From: an uncultured Pelagibacteraceae bacterium
GTDB lineage: Bacteria > Pseudomonadota > Alphaproteobacteria > Pelagibacterales > Pelagibacteraceae
Length of the DNA: 36,482 bases
Direction of reading: 5' to 3'
Assembly: GCA_902597515.1 (NCBI GenBank)
Contig: CACJYB010000007.1
Span: forward strand, 1 to 36,482
Made by a program: the position numbers and the translations under genes
Shown here: positions 1-8,542 of the stretch, piece by piece
Layout: every line of letters begins with the position of its first letter
Numbering within the stretch: position 1 is the stretch's first letter
The notes under the pieces: generated by a model
Databases searched by the model: none
What the model was told of the DNA's origin: nothing
What the model saw: the letters and a program-made list of their open reading frames with translations, nothing else

Positions 1-2
1 TT

Positions 3-296
3 TATAAAGTAGATGAAAAAAATAAAGTAATGAAAACAAAAGTAACCATTGGTGATAGATACTTAGGCTTTGTAGAAATATTAGATGGATTAAATAATGG
101 AGATAAAATTGTTGCAGAGGGAACAAAAAAAGTAAGACCAAATTTAACAATCAGACCTATAGAGAAAGGTGCTAAAAAAAAACAGGGAAATTCTAGCTGG
201 GGTAAAAAAGATAAATCAAAAAAAGCTGAAGAAAAAAAAGGTAAATTTGATTGGTTGAAAAATATTTTTAAAAAATCAGACAAAGAGAAAAAATAA
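3..296 (+). CDS. RND efflux periplasmic adaptor subunit, 3' end only
   Basis: This is the C-terminal 97 codons of a protein that begins before the window; the frame is open from base 3 to the TAA at 294-296. The text GDRYLGFVEILDGLNNGDKI followed by VAEGTKKVRPN resembles the membrane-proximal beta domain of HlyD/MexA-type membrane-fusion proteins, where a 'GL..GD.VV..G...VR.G' segment closes the fold. Such adaptors link an inner-membrane RND pump to an outer-membrane channel. The RND pump gene starts only 4 bases downstream, which supports the call and implies co-transcription. The last 40 or so residues are an unusual Lys-rich tail (KKKQG, KKDKSKKAEEKKGK) with one short hydrophobic patch (FDWLKNIF). 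No substrate can be inferred. An internal ATG at 30 is in frame but is not the real start. Confidence 0.8.
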   Translation, partial: YKVDEKNKVMKTKVTIGDRYLGFVEILDGLNNGDKIVAEGTKKVRPNLTIRPIEKGAKKKQGNSSWGKKDKSKKAEEKKGKFDWLKNIFKKSDKEKK

Positions 297-300
297 TTAA

Positions 301-3300
301 ATGTATATAACTGAAGTTAGCATTAAACGACCAGTGGTTGCTTGGGTCATGTCTTTAATATTAATTATTTTTGGTATTTTTGTCTTTTTAGAATTGCCAG
401 TAAGAGAACTTCCTGATGGCATACAGCCTCCGGTAGTTCAAGTTCAAACCGATTATAAATCTGCTTCAGCCGAAATTGTTGATGAAGAAATAACTCAAAA
501 ATTAGAGGATGTAATTGGTGGAGCTGAGGGTATCAAAAATATTGACTCAAGTTCTCTCAATGGAAGAAGTAGAATCAATATTCAATTCAATACAGACATT
601 GATTTAGATGATGCTGCTAACGATATTAGGGAAAGAGTCGCAAGAGTTGTAGATAATTTACCAAGTGAGTCAAACCCTCCACAAATTTTAAAACAGGCAG
701 CAGGTTTTACAACTACAATGTGGGTAGCTTTATCATCTCCAACTTGGAATGATTTAGATCTCGGAGATTATGCAGAAAGATATCTTATAGATGCATTCTC
801 AAGTGTACCAAACGTAGGTCGAATTTTAGTTGGTGGATTAAGAGAGCTTAGTGTTAGAGTTTGGATAGATCCAATAAAATTAGCTGCAAATGATCTTACA
901 ATACAAGAAGTTGAAAGAGCTCTTAGAAATGAGAATATTAATCTTCCAGCTGGAACCTTAGAAGCTAATAACAAAGACTTAACTTTAAACATTGATAAAT
1001 CCTATTCAAATATTGATACTATTAAACAATTACCACTTAAGAAAAATAAAGAAAAAGTTATCATTTTATCTGATGTAGCTAATATAGAGTTTGGACCTGT
1101 TTCAGAAAAAACTTTATTTAAAGCACAAAGAAAAAATGCAGTAAATTTAAAAACTGTTGGTATTGGTATTTACGCTAAAAGTGGTGCGTCAACGGTAGAG
1201 CTTTCTAAACAAATAAAAATTAAAATCAAAGAACTTAACAAATCCTTACCTGACGGATTAAAGTTAGAGATAGCATTTAACAGAGCAACCTACATTGGTG
1301 CTGCAATTGAAGAAGTGTATAAAAGTTTATTAATTGCATTTGTATTAGTTGTTTTAATTATTTATCTTTTTTTAGGGAACCTTAAAGCTGTAATAGTTCC
1401 TGCGGTTGCTTTACCAGTTAGTCTTATTGGATCATTTCTCGGTTTATATATATTTGATCTATCTATTAATATTTTTGTATTACTAAGTTTTATTCTAGCA
1501 ATTGGTATAATCACTGATGACTCTGTGATCATGACTGATGCGATCTATACAAGAATTGAAAATGGTGAAACACCTTTGGTGGCTGCTTATAAAGGCTCTA
1601 AACAAATTACATTTGCAATTATTGCAACGACTTTAATTCTTATAGCAGTATTTTTACCTTTAATTTTTATTAAAGGAATATCAGGAACTTTATTTAAAGA
1701 AACAGCAATAGCCTTATCTTTTTCAATTGTTGTATCTTCTTTTGTAGCATTAACATTATCTCCAATGCTAGGAAGTAAATTTTTAAACAAAAAAGAAAAA
1801 ATTAATTTCTTTGTAAAAAAATTCAATAATGGATTCAAATCTTTCACAGGATTTTATGTAAACTCACTTAAATATTGGGTGAATAAACAAAAAACTATTT
1901 CAATATTTATAATTTTAATTATTGCTGCCTCAGCTTATTTGTTTAGTTTTTCCAAAAAAGAATTAATACCAATTGAAGATAGGGGTGCATATTTAATTAT
2001 TGGGTCAACTGATGAAGGAAGTTCATTTGAATATACCCAAGAAAAAGCGCAGATAATTGAAGGAAGAATATTAAGATTATTGCAGGCAGAAGACAGTCCA
2101 TATGCAAGACTAATAATGAGAGTTCCTGGTTTTGGAAGATCTGCAACGTCTTATAACAGTTTTATAATTATTGCATTACTTGATGAGTGGAAAAATAGAG
2201 AAAAAGGTAGTCAACAAATACTAAGAGAGGCTATCGGACAAGTGGTTTCTGTACCTGAAACTTTTGCTTTTCCAATTTCTCCACAATCAATAAGAGTATC
2301 AAGTTATAATAAGCCTGTTCAAATGGTCATATATGGATCTAGCTATGAAGAATTAGAAGAAATTCAAAATAGTGTCTTAAGAGAATTAAGAAAAAATAGA
2401 AATATGTCCAGAATTGAAAGTGATTATACAAAAAATAAACCTGAGGTTAAATTAATCACAAATAAAAACAGAGCAAATGATTTAGGGGTTTCTACTGAAA
2501 ATATAGGTAGAACTTTAGAAACTCTTTATGGGGGAAAAAGAGTAACAAATTTCAGTAAAGAGGGAAGAGAATACCCAATTATTTTGCAACAATATTTGGC
2601 TGACAGAAGAGATAAAGATGGGTTATCAAAAATTTTTGTTAGATCTGAAACCACTAGTAAACTTGTATCTGTTGCAAGTTTAGTTGAATTTAAAGAAAAA
2701 GGTACTGCTGAAGCACTTCCAAGGTATAATCGTCAAAGAGCTGTTACAATTTCTGCTGCGCTTGCAGAAGATTATACTCTAACAGAAGCAATTAAATACC
2801 TAGAGGATGTCATGATAAGAGTTGCTCCTCAAAATCAAATCACTTGGAAAGGAAAATCTGAAGAGTTAAAAGAAACAACAAATGAAATATACTTAATTTT
2901 TGCCCTTGCTTTGTTAACTGCTTATTTGGTTATGGCAGCAACATTTAACTCATTTGTTCATCCATTTATTATTATTTTAACAGTTCCATTAGCTGTATTT
3001 GGCGGCTTAGTATTTATTTTATTTTTAAATAGTTCAGTAAATATTTTTTCTCAAATAGCTTTAATAATACTCATTGGTATATCCACAAAGAATAGTATTT
3101 TGATTGTAGATTACACAAACCAGATAAGAACTACCGGTGTTAAAATCCAGGATGCCATAATTAAAGCTTGCCAACTTAGAATTCGACCAATCATAATGAC
3201 CTCACTTAGTACAATGATAGCAATGCTTCCATTAGTTATTGGGAATATTGGCCCAGGCGCAGGTGAAGGGTCTAGATTGGCTGTGGGTTCTACAATTTTA

Positions 3301-3423
3301 GGAGGAATGATTATTTCAACCTTCTTTACTTTATATGTAACACCAACAATGTATTTAGCTCTTGCAAAAAATACTAAACGTATTGATGCAGTTGATATTG
3401 AATTAAAAAAACAGCTAAATTAA
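301..3423 (+). CDS. Efflux RND transporter permease subunit (AcrB/MexB-like, HAE1 type)
   Basis: This is a complete 1040-residue inner-membrane pump, the usual length for AcrB-type proteins. It has the expected duplicated layout: a TM near the N-terminus (about 13-30), a large periplasmic loop, a TM bundle at about 340-500, a second periplasmic loop, and a TM bundle at about 865-1025. The proton-relay residues are visible: the adjacent Asp pair D406-D407 in TM4 (GIITDDSVIM) and Lys930 in TM10 (GISTKNSILIVD). The family exports drugs, bile-salt-like compounds or metabolites by proton antiport together with an adaptor and a TolC-like channel. The adaptor gene ends 4 bases upstream; no outer-membrane channel gene is in the window. 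The stop codon shares TTAA with the stop of the convergent lipoprotein gene. The ATG at 301 directly follows the adaptor gene. Function is secure at family level; the substrate is unknown. Confidence 0.95.
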   Translation: MYITEVSIKRPVVAWVMSLILIIFGIFVFLELPVRELPDGIQPPVVQVQTDYKSASAEIVDEEITQKLEDVIGGAEGIKNIDSSSLNGRSRINIQFNTDIDLDDAANDIRERVARVVDNLPSESNPPQILKQAAGFTTTMWVALSSPTWNDLDLGDYAERYLIDAFSSVPNVGRILVGGLRELSVRVWIDPIKLAANDLTIQEVERALRNENINLPAGTLEANNKDLTLNIDKSYSNIDTIKQLPLKKNKEKVIILSDVANIEFGPVSEKTLFKAQRKNAVNLKTVGIGIYAKSGASTVELSKQIKIKIKELNKSLPDGLKLEIAFNRATYIGAAIEEVYKSLLIAFVLVVLIIYLFLGNLKAVIVPAVALPVSLIGSFLGLYIFDLSINIFVLLSFILAIGIITDDSVIMTDAIYTRIENGETPLVAAYKGSKQITFAIIATTLILIAVFLPLIFIKGISGTLFKETAIALSFSIVVSSFVALTLSPMLGSKFLNKKEKINFFVKKFNNGFKSFTGFYVNSLKYWVNKQKTISIFIILIIAASAYLFSFSKKELIPIEDRGAYLIIGSTDEGSSFEYTQEKAQIIEGRILRLLQAEDSPYARLIMRVPGFGRSATSYNSFIIIALLDEWKNREKGSQQILREAIGQVVSVPETFAFPISPQSIRVSSYNKPVQMVIYGSSYEELEEIQNSVLRELRKNRNMSRIESDYTKNKPEVKLITNKNRANDLGVSTENIGRTLETLYGGKRVTNFSKEGREYPIILQQYLADRRDKDGLSKIFVRSETTSKLVSVASLVEFKEKGTAEALPRYNRQRAVTISAALAEDYTLTEAIKYLEDVMIRVAPQNQITWKGKSEELKETTNEIYLIFALALLTAYLVMAATFNSFVHPFIIILTVPLAVFGGLVFILFLNSSVNIFSQIALIILIGISTKNSILIVDYTNQIRTTGVKIQDAIIKACQLRIRPIIMTSLSTMIAMLPLVIGNIGPGAGEGSRLAVGSTILGGMIISTFFTLYVTPTMYLALAKNTKRIDAVDIELKKQLN

Positions 3424-4019
3424 AAAATAATATATTTTGACGTTGATAAAGAATTTCTGCATTCTGATAATTGTTGCTTATAAATATTTGATTGCTTCTC
3501 CACTCTTTTGGCTAAATTGATAACTTTTTTATTTTTTTTATAATATTTATAATTACCCCACCCTTCGTGATAAGCAATATACTGCCTGAAAGCGTCTTTT
3601 TTTGAAACCTTTAAAATTTTTTCAGTTTTATTTGTATACCAACCAATAAAATCAACACTATCTTTAAATCTTGATCTTGTTGCAAATTTATTTCCAGTTT
3701 CATCCTTATATTGTTTCCATGTTCCTTTTACTGCTTGAGAATATCCAAAAGAACTTGATGGCCTCTTATAAGGCACCACTTTAAATAGCTTTTGTCTTGG
3801 AGGTTTTGCAAATCTATTAAAACTAGATTCCATTTTTATAATAGCAAGTTGCAAATAAACTGGAGTACCCCATTTTTTTTCAGTTTTTTTTGCATGTTTA
3901 TACCAAAGATACCGTTCATCAAATATTGAGCAACTATTTAATGTATTTTTTGGAACAGACGAGCATCCTGAGATAAAGATTATTAAAATAAGTAAAAAAT
4001 TAGTTTTTAAAATTTTCAT
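3420..4019 (-). CDS. Lytic transglycosylase-like (SLT fold) lipoprotein
   Basis: This 199-residue protein starts with a lipoprotein signal: a basic N-terminus, a hydrophobic stretch and a lipobox ending in ISGC, so Cys19 would be lipidated. The mature part carries SLT (goose-lysozyme-like) motifs: the catalytic Glu64 in IIKMESSFNR, then FGYSQAVKGTW (the G..Q motif), and a C-terminal AYHEGWGNYKYY segment where most SLT enzymes have an 'AYN.G'-type motif. Known SLT enzymes cleave the MurNAc-GlcNAc bond and release 1,6-anhydro-muropeptides. The protein is predicted to act in the periplasm on an inner- or outer-membrane anchor. It overlaps the VanZ-like gene upstream by about 20 bases, so the two are probably co-transcribed and translationally coupled. 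The HEGWGNY variant suggests a divergent SLT subfamily. Activity is inferred, not shown. Confidence 0.75.
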   Translation of the reverse strand: MKILKTNFLLILIIFISGCSSVPKNTLNSCSIFDERYLWYKHAKKTEKKWGTPVYLQLAIIKMESSFNRFAKPPRQKLFKVVPYKRPSSSFGYSQAVKGTWKQYKDETGNKFATRSRFKDSVDFIGWYTNKTEKILKVSKKDAFRQYIAYHEGWGNYKYYKKNKKVINLAKRVEKQSNIYKQQLSECRNSLSTSKYIIF

Positions 4020-4395
4020 TGTTTTTAAAGAAATAAAATAAAATTATAGTTATTATTACTCCTGCCAGATTTCCAAATAAATCTTGAAATTCAAAACTTC
4101 TATTAGGTATAAAGTATTGTAAAATTTCAAGTACAATAGATAAAAATATTAAGTATATACTTAAAATATTGAATTGATTATTTTTTCGGAAAGTTAAAAA
4201 ACCAACAGCTGAAAGAACCATATATGTATATAAATGATTAGTTGAAACAATAAAATCTGGAGTTATTCGAGGCTGTAAACTTAAATCTTTATATAAAAAC
4301 CAGCCTAGTACACTACCAGGAAACAAATATAAAAAAATTATAATCAAATTGCATAAATAAAAAATAAATTTATATTTCGAAAAATAATTAATCAT
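4000..4395 (-). CDS. VanZ-like family membrane protein
   Basis: This is a small integral membrane protein of 131 residues read from the ATG at 4395. An in-frame TTG at 4419 would add 8 residues; I prefer the ATG. About four hydrophobic helices are visible: FYLCNLIIIFLYLFPGSV near the start, YTYMVLSAVGFLTF, then ILSIYLIFLSIVLEILQYF, and a last helix with NLAGVIITIILFYFF. The VanZ signature is present as E-x-x-Q followed by IPNRSFEFQDLFGNLAG, matching the family's E..Q...p.R..d..D...N..G pattern. VanZ-like proteins have been linked to teicoplanin resistance and envelope processes, but the biochemical role of most members is unknown. The 3' end overlaps the SLT lipoprotein by 20 bases, suggesting a shared envelope task. 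No Shine-Dalgarno is evident. Confidence 0.75.
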   Translation of the reverse strand: MINYFSKYKFIFYLCNLIIIFLYLFPGSVLGWFLYKDLSLQPRITPDFIVSTNHLYTYMVLSAVGFLTFRKNNQFNILSIYLIFLSIVLEILQYFIPNRSFEFQDLFGNLAGVIITIILFYFFKNNENFKN

Positions 4396-4440
4396 TAATA
4401 ATATAGTTTTATTTATCAAATTAATTTAAAAGATAAACAA

Positions 4441-5148
4441 ATGAGTTATTTAATTTTAGTAAGACACGGTCAAAGTGTATGGAATCTTGAAAAGAAATTT
4501 ACTGGATGGGTAGATGTAGATCTAACAGAAAATGGAAAATCAGAGGCGAAAAAAGCTGGCCAACTAATAAAAAAAGAAAATATTGAAATTAATCTTTATT
4601 ATTCATCTTTTCAATTAAGAGCAAAAAATACTTTAAAAATAATACAAAAAGAATTGAATGATTTTAATAAAGTAATAAGTGCATGGGAATTAAACGAGAG
4701 ACATTATGGTGCTTTAACTGGATTAAATAAAGATGAAATGAAAGTAAAACTTGGAGAGGAAAAAGTTCATCAATTTAGACGTTCTTGGGATCTAAGACCA
4801 GACCCTTTAGATAAAAAAAATCCATATCATCCCTTAAATATTAAAACTTATAAAGAAGTCCCTACTGAAAAAATTCCTGATACTGAATCGTTAAAAGATA
4901 CATATGAAAGAGTAATAAAATTTTATAACAAAGAGATTGAAAACAAAACAAATGAAAATATCCTCATTTCCGCTCATGGAAACTCTATTAGAGCTTTATG
5001 CAAATATTTGTTTAATTTAGATAACAATGAAATCTCTAAACTTGAAATACCTACTGGAAATCCACTTTTAATTGAGTTAGAAAATAGCAAAATTTCTAAT
5101 TGTAAATATCTTGATCAAGAAAGAGCTAAAGATCTTTTAGTTTTTTAA
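4441..5148 (+). CDS. gpmA: 2,3-bisphosphoglycerate-dependent phosphoglycerate mutase
   Basis: GpmA interconverts 3-phosphoglycerate and 2-phosphoglycerate in cytoplasmic glycolysis and gluconeogenesis. The 235-residue protein has the full dPGM signature: LVRHGQSVWN at the N-terminus with the phospho-accepting His9, FTGWVDVDLTENG, WELNERHYGALTG in the middle and SAHGNSIRALCKYLF with the second catalytic His near residue 180. Its length is in the normal range for bacterial dPGM (about 230-250). The ATG at 4441 is the first codon of the conserved MSYLILVRHG start. It is divergent from the VanZ-like gene and convergent with the MurU-like gene, overlapping the latter by 23 bases. No strong promoter or Shine-Dalgarno was recognised in the short upstream gap. 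Confidence 0.96.
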   Translation: MSYLILVRHGQSVWNLEKKFTGWVDVDLTENGKSEAKKAGQLIKKENIEINLYYSSFQLRAKNTLKIIQKELNDFNKVISAWELNERHYGALTGLNKDEMKVKLGEEKVHQFRRSWDLRPDPLDKKNPYHPLNIKTYKEVPTEKIPDTESLKDTYERVIKFYNKEIENKTNENILISAHGNSIRALCKYLFNLDNNEISKLEIPTGNPLLIELENSKISNCKYLDQERAKDLLVF

Positions 5149-5815
5149 AAATATCCAGATCAGTTAAATGATAAAAGTCATTTTGGCTTTCATAACCAAA
5201 TAACCTTTTTTGGTCCAATAAATTATTCCAAATTTCTAAAATTGAGTAATTTTCTATTTTCTCTTTAATAAATAATTTTTTATTAATTATTTGACATCCA
5301 ATGTAAATAAATTCTTTTTCAGTCTCTTTGTTAATTAGATTATTTTTTAAATTGAAATCTCCTTTTAACTTTTTATCAAAACTAAATTTTTTATTTACTA
5401 AAAGAAGAATGTTTTCTAATTTTTCATCAAAATACATATTTTCCATTTTTAATATCTCGTCTTTATAATTATTACTCCAAAGTGTATCTGGATTAAAAAT
5501 TATAAAATCCTTTTCATTAGAGTCTTTAATCATATTTTGAATACCTCCCCCTGTATCTAAAATATGCTCACCATCCTCAATTATTTTGATATCAATATTA
5601 AAATTTTTACTGTTTAAAAATACTGAAAATTGATCCTTTAAATAAAAAGTATTTATTAAGATTTTTTGAATACCTAGTTTTTCGATTAAATTAATACATC
5701 TCTCCAGCATGCTTACATCTTTAATCTCTAATAAGGGCTTAGGAGTATTTAAAGTAATTGGGTTTAATCTCTTACCAAAACCTGCACATAAAATTAAAGC
5801 TGTATTTATTTTCAC
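5126..5815 (-). CDS. murU: NDP-sugar nucleotidyltransferase, MurU-like (MurNAc-1-phosphate uridylyltransferase candidate)
   Basis: This 229-residue protein has the Rossmann-like nucleotidyltransferase fold of the GlmU/RmlA/MurU superfamily. The N-terminal signature is ILCAGFGKRLNPIT followed by PKPLLEI, the nucleotide-binding G-x-G-x-R...PK loop. DTGGGI and NPDTLWSNNY follow, the latter supplying the metal-binding Asp. It starts with GTG at 5815, 4 bases after the phosphotransferase gene. In Pseudomonas and many alphaproteobacteria an AmgK sugar kinase and MurU are adjacent and convert recycled MurNAc to UDP-MurNAc; the same pair is seen here. The specific substrate is inferred from that pairing; another hexose-1-phosphate is possible. 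The 3' end overlaps gpmA by 23 bases on the opposite strand. Confidence 0.75.
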   Translation of the reverse strand: MKINTALILCAGFGKRLNPITLNTPKPLLEIKDVSMLERCINLIEKLGIQKILINTFYLKDQFSVFLNSKNFNIDIKIIEDGEHILDTGGGIQNMIKDSNEKDFIIFNPDTLWSNNYKDEILKMENMYFDEKLENILLLVNKKFSFDKKLKGDFNLKNNLINKETEKEFIYIGCQIINKKLFIKEKIENYSILEIWNNLLDQKRLFGYESQNDFYHLTDLDIFKKLKDL

Positions 5816-5819
5816 AACT

Positions 5820-6764
5820 TTACCTTATATATTTTGGAAAATTATTTTTTAATAGCAACATCAAATTATTAAATTGATTTTGCTCTTTAATTCTATGATT
5901 AATCAATTCCCAAGCGTAAGGAATTAATTTAAGATATTTTTTTTTATTGTCTCTAACAGCTAAACGCATAAATATACCAATTATTTTTAAATTCCTTAAA
6001 ACCGACAATATTTCAAAATCTTTTTTAAATTTTTCTAAATCAATTTTTTTATTTTTTTTTATGTAAAATTTAAATACTTTCTCTTTCAGTTCATTTGATG
6101 TTTTTAATCTTACATCATCAATTAAGGATGCTAAATCGTAAGCTCTATTGCCCATTAGTGCATCTTGACTATCTATTACTGCAATTTTTTTATTATGATA
6201 CATCAAATTTGAAACATGAAAATCTCTATGAACAAATGTAACATTTTTATAATTTAATTTTGATAATAATTTTTTTATCTCTAATCTAAATTTTTTTTTA
6301 AATTGAATACTTTTGGATTTAGACAATATCTTTGGTGCATACCAGTCACAAAAAAGTTTAGTTTCATCAAACAAAATTTTGTTTTTATATTCTTGAACTT
6401 TATATAATTTGTTTTTAAAATTTTTTACTTTTTTGTCTTTTATTAATTGTATTTTATTTAAAATTTTTATTATCTTTTTAAAAATGACATATTTATTATT
6501 GTTTTTATTTTTTAAAATTTGAAACAAAGTTTGATCTCCAAAGTCATTTATTTCTATATAATTATTATTGTAATTTTCACTTATTAGATTTGGTGCTAAA
6601 ATTTTATTTTTAATTAAAATTTTATTTATCGCATCGTAAATTAAAAGATTTTTTAACTTTTCTTTCTTGGATATTACAATAATAGATTTATTTTCTCTGT
6701 TTCTGTAAAATTCTCTAAAAGACGCGTCACCTTTTATTTTTTTTAATTTTGCTAACCTTTTCAT
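5820..6764 (-). CDS. amgK: APH-family phosphotransferase, AmgK-like (anomeric MurNAc/GlcNAc kinase candidate)
   Basis: This is a 314-residue aminoglycoside-phosphotransferase-fold kinase. The catalytic loop FVHRDFHVSNLMYH contains the H-x-D-x4-N motif, and AVIDSQDALMGNRAYDLA supplies the metal-binding Asp of the DxD-like motif. The N-terminal ASFREFYR segment is close to the start of AmgK proteins ('GDASFRRYYRV'-like). AmgK phosphorylates MurNAc and GlcNAc at the anomeric position in the cytoplasm. It lies between tsaE (upstream, 16 bases) and the MurU-like gene (downstream), a layout known from alphaproteobacteria. I use the ATG at 6764; a TTG one codon earlier is the only alternative. The protein is extremely Lys/Asn/Ile rich, consistent with genome composition. 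An unrelated small-molecule kinase cannot be excluded. Confidence 0.75.
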   Translation of the reverse strand: MKRLAKLKKIKGDASFREFYRNRENKSIIVISKKEKLKNLLIYDAINKILIKNKILAPNLISENYNNNYIEINDFGDQTLFQILKNKNNNKYVIFKKIIKILNKIQLIKDKKVKNFKNKLYKVQEYKNKILFDETKLFCDWYAPKILSKSKSIQFKKKFRLEIKKLLSKLNYKNVTFVHRDFHVSNLMYHNKKIAVIDSQDALMGNRAYDLASLIDDVRLKTSNELKEKVFKFYIKKNKKIDLEKFKKDFEILSVLRNLKIIGIFMRLAVRDNKKKYLKLIPYAWELINHRIKEQNQFNNLMLLLKNNFPKYIR

Positions 6765-6780
6765 CAAAATAGGTTTTAAT

Positions 6781-7230
6781 TTAAACTTTTATATCTACAG
6801 TTCTATCATTTAATTGATTTAAATAATTAAATGTTAAAGTTATAAGTTTTATATCTTGTTTGTCAGTAATTAATTGTGGCCATTCTATAAGTGTTATTAA
6901 TTTATTATCTTTTTCAAAAATATCTAAATTATTAATGTCTTCTTTCCTATTAATTCTAAATAAATCATAATGTTTTATTCTTATATCTTTCACCTGATAC
7001 TCATTTAATAAACTAAAAGTAGGGCTTGTAATTTCTGATTGTGTTAAATTATTTATTTTTTGATACTCATTTATAAAATATTTAACAAAGGTTGTTTTAC
7101 CAACACCCATCTCTCCATATAAAAAAACAAACTCCCCACCTTTAAGATATTTTGTAAATTCTCTAGCTAATTCTTTAGTTAACTTCTCTGAAGTGATATC
7201 GATTGTGCTATCTTTAATAGCGATAGGCAT
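6781..7230 (-). CDS. tsaE: tRNA threonylcarbamoyladenosine biosynthesis ATPase TsaE
   Basis: TsaE is the P-loop ATPase that partners with TsaD/TsaB to make t6A37 on ANN-decoding tRNAs. A Walker A motif GEMGVGKTT occurs at residues 39-47, followed by [10 protein letters not shown] and HYDLFRI, and a late LITLIEWPQ, all hallmarks of the family. From the ATG at 7230 the protein is 149 residues, the usual size; an in-frame TTG at 7257 would add nine residues inside ahcY. The gene overlaps the 3' end of ahcY by 17 bases and precedes the AmgK-like kinase, so it is likely translated from the ahcY transcript. No tsaD or tsaB is in the window. Confidence 0.93.
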   Translation of the reverse strand: MPIAIKDSTIDITSEKLTKELAREFTKYLKGGEFVFLYGEMGVGKTTFVKYFINEYQKINNLTQSEITSPTFSLLNEYQVKDIRIKHYDLFRINRKEDINNLDIFEKDNKLITLIEWPQLITDKQDIKLITLTFNYLNQLNDRTVDIKV

Positions 7231-8500
7231 CTGGTTTGAAAGGACCTTCTGTTCCAACGCTTATATAATCTGCTTGCTCTTTTGATAATTTTGTTAGTTT
7301 TGCCCCAACTTTTTTTAAATGCAAAGTTGCTACTTTTTCATCTAAATGTTTTGGAAGTACATAGACTTTGTTTTCATAATTTTTGTGATTATGCCAAAGT
7401 TCTATTTGAGCAATAACTTGATTAGTAAATGATGCACTCATTACAAAACTTGGATGTCCAGTTGCACAACCAAGATTAACTAGTCTTCCTTCAGCTAAAA
7501 GAATAATTCTTTTACCACTAGGCAACTCTATTTCATGCACTTGAGGTTTTACTTCAGTCCACTTATAATTCTTAAGAGCCTCAACTTGTATTTCATTATC
7601 AAAGTGACCAATATTACATAAGATGGCTCTATCCTTCATATCTCTCATATGGTCTGCGGTAACAATATCTTTGTTACCTGTGGCTGTTACAACTATATCC
7701 GCTCTACTTATAGCCTCCTCCATTAATACCACTTCATAACCTTCCATTGCAGCTTGGAGAGCACAAATTGGATCTGCCTCAGTTACTAAAACTCTAGCAC
7801 CACTTTGTCTTAAAGATGCAGCACTTCCTTTTCCAACGTCTCCAAAACCAGCAACAATTGCAATTTTTCCAGACATCATTACATCAGTAGCTCTTCTTAT
7901 GCCGTCAACTAAGCTTTCTCTGCATCCATATAAATTATCAAATTTTGATTTTGTAACAGAGTCATTCACGTTTATTGCTGGAACTAAAAGTGATTTATCT
8001 TTTTCCATTTTATTTAGTGCTTTAATTCCAGTAGTAGTCTCTTCTGAAACACCCTTTATATCTTTCATTAAATCCTGATATTCATTGTGCATGATAGCTG
8101 TTAAATCGCCACCGTCATCTAATAACATGTTAGCCTTCCAGTCTGGTTTTCCAATTATAGTTTGTTTAATGCACCATAAATATTCCTCTTCTGTTTCACC
8201 TTTCCAAGCGTAAACAGGAATCCCAGCTTTAGCGATGGCCGCAGCCGCATGATCTTGAGTTGAAAAAATATTACAAGAAGACCATCTCACTTCAGCGCCC
8301 AATGCAACTAAAGTTTCAATTAATACAGCTGTTTGAATTGTCATATGTAGACATCCAATTATTCTTGCACCTTTTAATGGTTTTTCTTTTGAATACTCTT
8401 CTCGTAATGCCATTAAACCAGGCATTTCACTTTCAGCTATTGATATTTCTTTTCTACCAAATTCAGCTAGGGCAATGTCTTTTACTTTATAATCTTCCAT
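7214..8500 (-). CDS. ahcY: Adenosylhomocysteinase (S-adenosyl-L-homocysteine hydrolase)
   Basis: AhcY hydrolyses S-adenosylhomocysteine to adenosine and homocysteine using a bound NAD, relieving product inhibition of methyltransferases. The 428-residue protein covers the family from end to end: [20 protein letters not shown] near the N-terminus, [23 protein letters not shown], the NAD-binding loop [22 protein letters not shown], and the C-terminal KPDAYRY. It starts with ATG at 8500. A promoter-like pair sits immediately upstream so that the transcript should begin almost at the ATG (see the separate entry). The gene heads a probable ahcY-tsaE-amgK-murU operon. The 42-base gap to chvG has no room for a SAM or SAH riboswitch. 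Confidence 0.97.
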   Translation of the reverse strand: MEDYKVKDIALAEFGRKEISIAESEMPGLMALREEYSKEKPLKGARIIGCLHMTIQTAVLIETLVALGAEVRWSSCNIFSTQDHAAAAIAKAGIPVYAWKGETEEEYLWCIKQTIIGKPDWKANMLLDDGGDLTAIMHNEYQDLMKDIKGVSEETTTGIKALNKMEKDKSLLVPAINVNDSVTKSKFDNLYGCRESLVDGIRRATDVMMSGKIAIVAGFGDVGKGSAASLRQSGARVLVTEADPICALQAAMEGYEVVLMEEAISRADIVVTATGNKDIVTADHMRDMKDRAILCNIGHFDNEIQVEALKNYKWTEVKPQVHEIELPSGKRIILLAEGRLVNLGCATGHPSFVMSASFTNQVIAQIELWHNHKNYENKVYVLPKHLDEKVATLHLKKVGAKLTKLSKEQADYISVGTEGPFKPDAYRY

Positions 8501-8507
8501 GGCAAGC

Positions 8508-8535
8508 TTTATACAGCTAAGTATTTATTTATCAA
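8508..8535 (-). promoter_or_regulatory. Candidate sigma-70 promoter for ahcY, near-leaderless
   Basis: On the minus strand TTGATA (8535-8530) is followed after 16 bases by TATAAA (8513-8508). Only seven bases (GCTTGCC) separate the -10 box from the ATG at 8500. With usual spacing the transcript would start at about 8501, giving an effectively leaderless mRNA. There is no Shine-Dalgarno. This is pattern matching in A+T-rich DNA, so the start site needs mapping. Confidence 0.55.
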
Positions 8536-8542
8536 GATATGA

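Noticed and set aside
301-3423. RND pump as evidence of an acquired resistance island
   Set aside because: Codon and base composition look like those of the neighbours and there are no mobile-element marks. RND pumps of this type are ordinary in proteobacteria.
8260-8520. 86-residue plus-strand reading frame inside ahcY
   Set aside because: It lies wholly opposite a highly conserved ahcY sequence and shows no recognisable domain.
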